Under the pieces are notes generated by a model. It did not search any database, was not told the origin of the DNA, and saw only the letters and a list, made by a program, of their open reading frames with translations. A program made the position numbers and the translations under genes. Shown one piece after another: positions 14,645 to 15,936 of a stretch of DNA of 15,936 nucleotides. The stretch covers positions 1 to 15,936 of the forward strand of contig JACRCA010000411.1 of assembly GCA_016234425.1 (NCBI GenBank), written 5' to 3'. The stretch's first letter is position 1; every line of letters begins with the position of its first letter. Origin of the DNA: Deltaproteobacteria bacterium. Lineage in GTDB: Bacteria; Desulfobacterota; SM23-61.

Positions 14645-14812
14645 GCCACAGAGAGCACGGAGAACACAGAGAAATTTCGGACAAATTCTAATACAAGAGC
14701 ATCGATTTTTCGGCGCCTATATTGTCATTCTGAAGGACTTGGCGGGTCTTGCCTGTGGAAGACTTGTTTCATTTATAAATTCACTCTCTGTGCCCTCTGT
14801 GTTCTCTGCGGC
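14645..14812. repeat. Intergenic element with CACAGAG-type inverted-repeat ends (copy 2)
   Basis: Lies between the cyclase and ligase genes. The left end (14645-14673, GCCACAGAGAGCACGGAG...) and the reverse complement of the right end (14784-14812) agree at 23 of 29 positions. Each arm is built of degenerate 9-bp units of CACAGAG type, as in the element at 2548-2822, but the interiors differ in length and sequence. No gene is seen inside. Confidence 0.7.
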
Positions 14813-14821
14813 GAAAACAAT

Positions 14822-15619
14822 TTAGCAGATGGCTATGGGTCGAATGGGAGAAGCGGTACCGCCGATGATTCTAAGCGGCAGGGCCACAAACAGGAACTAG
14901 TATATCCGGTCCCTGGCAATTTCTTCCAGATTGAGCATCTCCATCAGTTGGATTCCCTTCTGAGTTAGGAGGAAAACATGCACGGGAAGGTCATGGGCCG
15001 GGGTCTTTTCATAAGCGGTGGTATCCGAGCCAGTGAAGGCCATCTTGTGTCGGGCCAGCCATTTCGCCCCTTCCAGGTTCACGCCTGGCGCACCCCTCTC
15101 GTTGGCCACGAATTTTTTGACATCCGCCCAGTATCTTGCCCATCCAGTGCGGATGAGCACGACATCGCCCGCTTTAAAGGAGATGCTTTCTTTGGCCGCT
15201 GTCTTCTCCAACTCTTTTGGGCCGATGGGAAAGGCATGGGGGAGTGCTTCCATCCCCAAGGCTCCGGCTACATCGAGCAGAATTCCTCTCCGGACAACTG
15301 GGGGAGTAACATCAATCCCCAACCCCTTCAATCCACTGGTGTAGTTTTGAACTCGGGAGGCATCCACATGGCCAAAAAGTTTTCCCTTCTTGGAGATATG
15401 TCCGAGAGAGTCCAGGTGCGTGCCGGTATGCCCGCCGGTGGTGAAGAGGTCATTGGAAGAGCTGACCTGATTGGGATACATGACATCCCCATGCTTTTTG
15501 GTCAGAGTAAAAGCGAAGGGAGGGTGGTTGGGATGATGGGGCATGCCAGGGAAATAGGGCTGCCCCAGATCGTAGACTCTTCCTTTGACAATTAACTCTG
15601 TCATCTCTTTTGCGAGCAT
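14822..15619 (-). pseudogene. Cyclase-family (kynurenine formamidase-like) hydrolase with in-frame TAG
   Basis: Metal-dependent hydrolase of the cyclase family, which includes kynurenine formamidase and polyketide-cyclase-like enzymes. The ATG at 15619 has a good ribosome site (GAGGAG, 6-7 bp). The metal-binding signature HTGTHLDSLGH (H64, H68, D70, H74) is intact, as are VYDLGQPYFPGMP near the start and GDVVLIRTGW. The frame meets TAG at 14899-14897 after 240 residues. The same frame then continues for 25 codons to a TAA (14824-14822), reading FLFVALPLRIIGGTASPIRP and four more residues. This is the conserved C-terminus of the family (FVALPLxxxGGTGSPxRPxA). The TAG sits where relatives often have Glu, so a single GAG-to-TAG change would explain it. 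It is either a recent nonsense mutation, a sequence error, or a read-through/recoded TAG. Without the tail the enzyme would probably be impaired. Confidence 0.85.
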
Positions 15620-15668
15620 AGAATTCTCCTCATCGGACTGATTTTTTGAACCACCTCATCCCCACCCG

Positions 15669-15704
15669 CGCCCTGTGGAGTAGTGAAATTTACTCCACAG
15701 GGCG
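15669..15704. repeat. Perfect 14-bp hairpin upstream of the cyclase gene
   Basis: Arms CGCCCTGTGGAGTA (15669-15682) and TACTCCACAGGGCG (15691-15704) are perfect complements around an 8-nt loop. They lie 50-85 bp before the cyclase start. No T-run follows on either strand, so it is more likely an intergenic palindromic repeat or regulatory stem than an intrinsic terminator. Confidence 0.6.
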
Positions 15705-15765
15705 AGCCCTCCCTGAAGGTGTGAAAAAATTATGCTAGTACCACGTTGCAGAACCTAGCGTAACA

Positions 15766-15936
15766 TCAGATGGCCTTCGCAGGTCCGGTAGCCGGAGGCG
15801 CTTCGCTGGGCATCATGAGGCAGTTATTCTTCCATGGATCAGGCGGGAAAAAGCACCCCGCCTCCCTTTTCGGACCGACGGCTGAACCATTTAGCAGAGT
15901 CTTCTCCCGCCGATGCTGCCTGCGCTCACCGCCCCC
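15766..15936 (-). other. Open frame of unknown function running off the right edge
   Basis: On the minus strand 56 codons are open from the window edge to a TGA at 15768-15766, with a peptide segment such as CFFPPDPWKNNCLMMPSEAP. I do not recognise the family. The + strand is also open here from an ATG at 15770 to the edge, and the region is rich in short palindromes (15784-15796; AGGCGGG/CCCGCCT at 15841-15863). It may therefore be a repetitive non-coding segment, not the end of a gene. The rest of the stretch 15620-15765 holds only the hairpin listed separately. Confidence 0.2.

Noticed and set aside
14637..14684. ATG at 14684 as the acyl-CoA ligase start
   Set aside because: The 16 extra residues are translated from the CACAGAG-type repeat and do not fit the family; ATG 14636 does.
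15769..15863. Possible structured RNA or tRNA at the right end
   Set aside because: Several short hairpins are present, but no cloverleaf, T-loop signature or recognisable riboswitch core could be found.

Overview
The window carries most of a type IV pilus assembly locus of the MSHA (mannose-sensitive haemagglutinin) type on the + strand (about 1-8643). A second, entirely minus-strand block follows (about 8656-15619): a major pilin gene, a very large membrane protein fused to a methyltransferase, a caspase-like fragment, an acyl-CoA ligase and a cyclase/metal-hydrolase gene. Moderate GC, the MSHA gene order with a 'SLIxEAIKKAQ' TPR protein, and intergenic CACAGAG-type and short palindromic repeats suggest a deltaproteobacterium-like (Desulfobacterota-type) Gram-negative. 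This placement is an inference from gene content, not a phylogenetic result.

Layout, + strand: pilM (cut by the left edge; its C-terminus is fused to the start of a PilN-like protein), the rest of PilN in an overlapping second frame, pilO, pilP/mshK, a 275-bp element with inverted-repeat ends, a lipoprotein secretin (mshL/pilQ), a palindromic spacer, an ExeA-type ATPase (mshM), a TPR protein (mshN), and the assembly ATPase (mshE/pilB). The order I-J-K-L-M-N-E is that of MSHA loci. The inner-membrane platform gene mshG/pilC, expected next, is absent. A convergent gene lies 12 bp away instead.

Layout, minus strand, read right to left: cyclase-family gene whose reading frame is cut by an in-frame TAG 25 codons before the family's usual end; a second element with inverted-repeat ends; AMP-dependent acyl-CoA ligase; a 5'-truncated caspase-like gene next to a 29-bp palindrome; a regulatory region with a sigma-54-like promoter and a TGTC-containing inverted repeat; an MshA-like pilin; and, 23 bp after it, a 1049-residue YfhO-type membrane protein with a C-terminal SAM methyltransferase. 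That gene also contains an in-frame palindromic repeat.

How it fits together: PilM/N/O/P would form the inner-membrane alignment complex, the secretin the outer-membrane pore, MshM and MshN accessory factors, MshE the extension motor, and the pilin the fibre subunit. The membrane protein-methyltransferase gene directly behind the pilin is a candidate for pilin or surface-glycan modification (inference). The platform protein, prepilin peptidase, retraction ATPase and minor pilins must lie elsewhere. The most notable points are the TAG-interrupted cyclase, the pilin-linked YfhO-methyltransferase fusion, and the PilM/PilN split.
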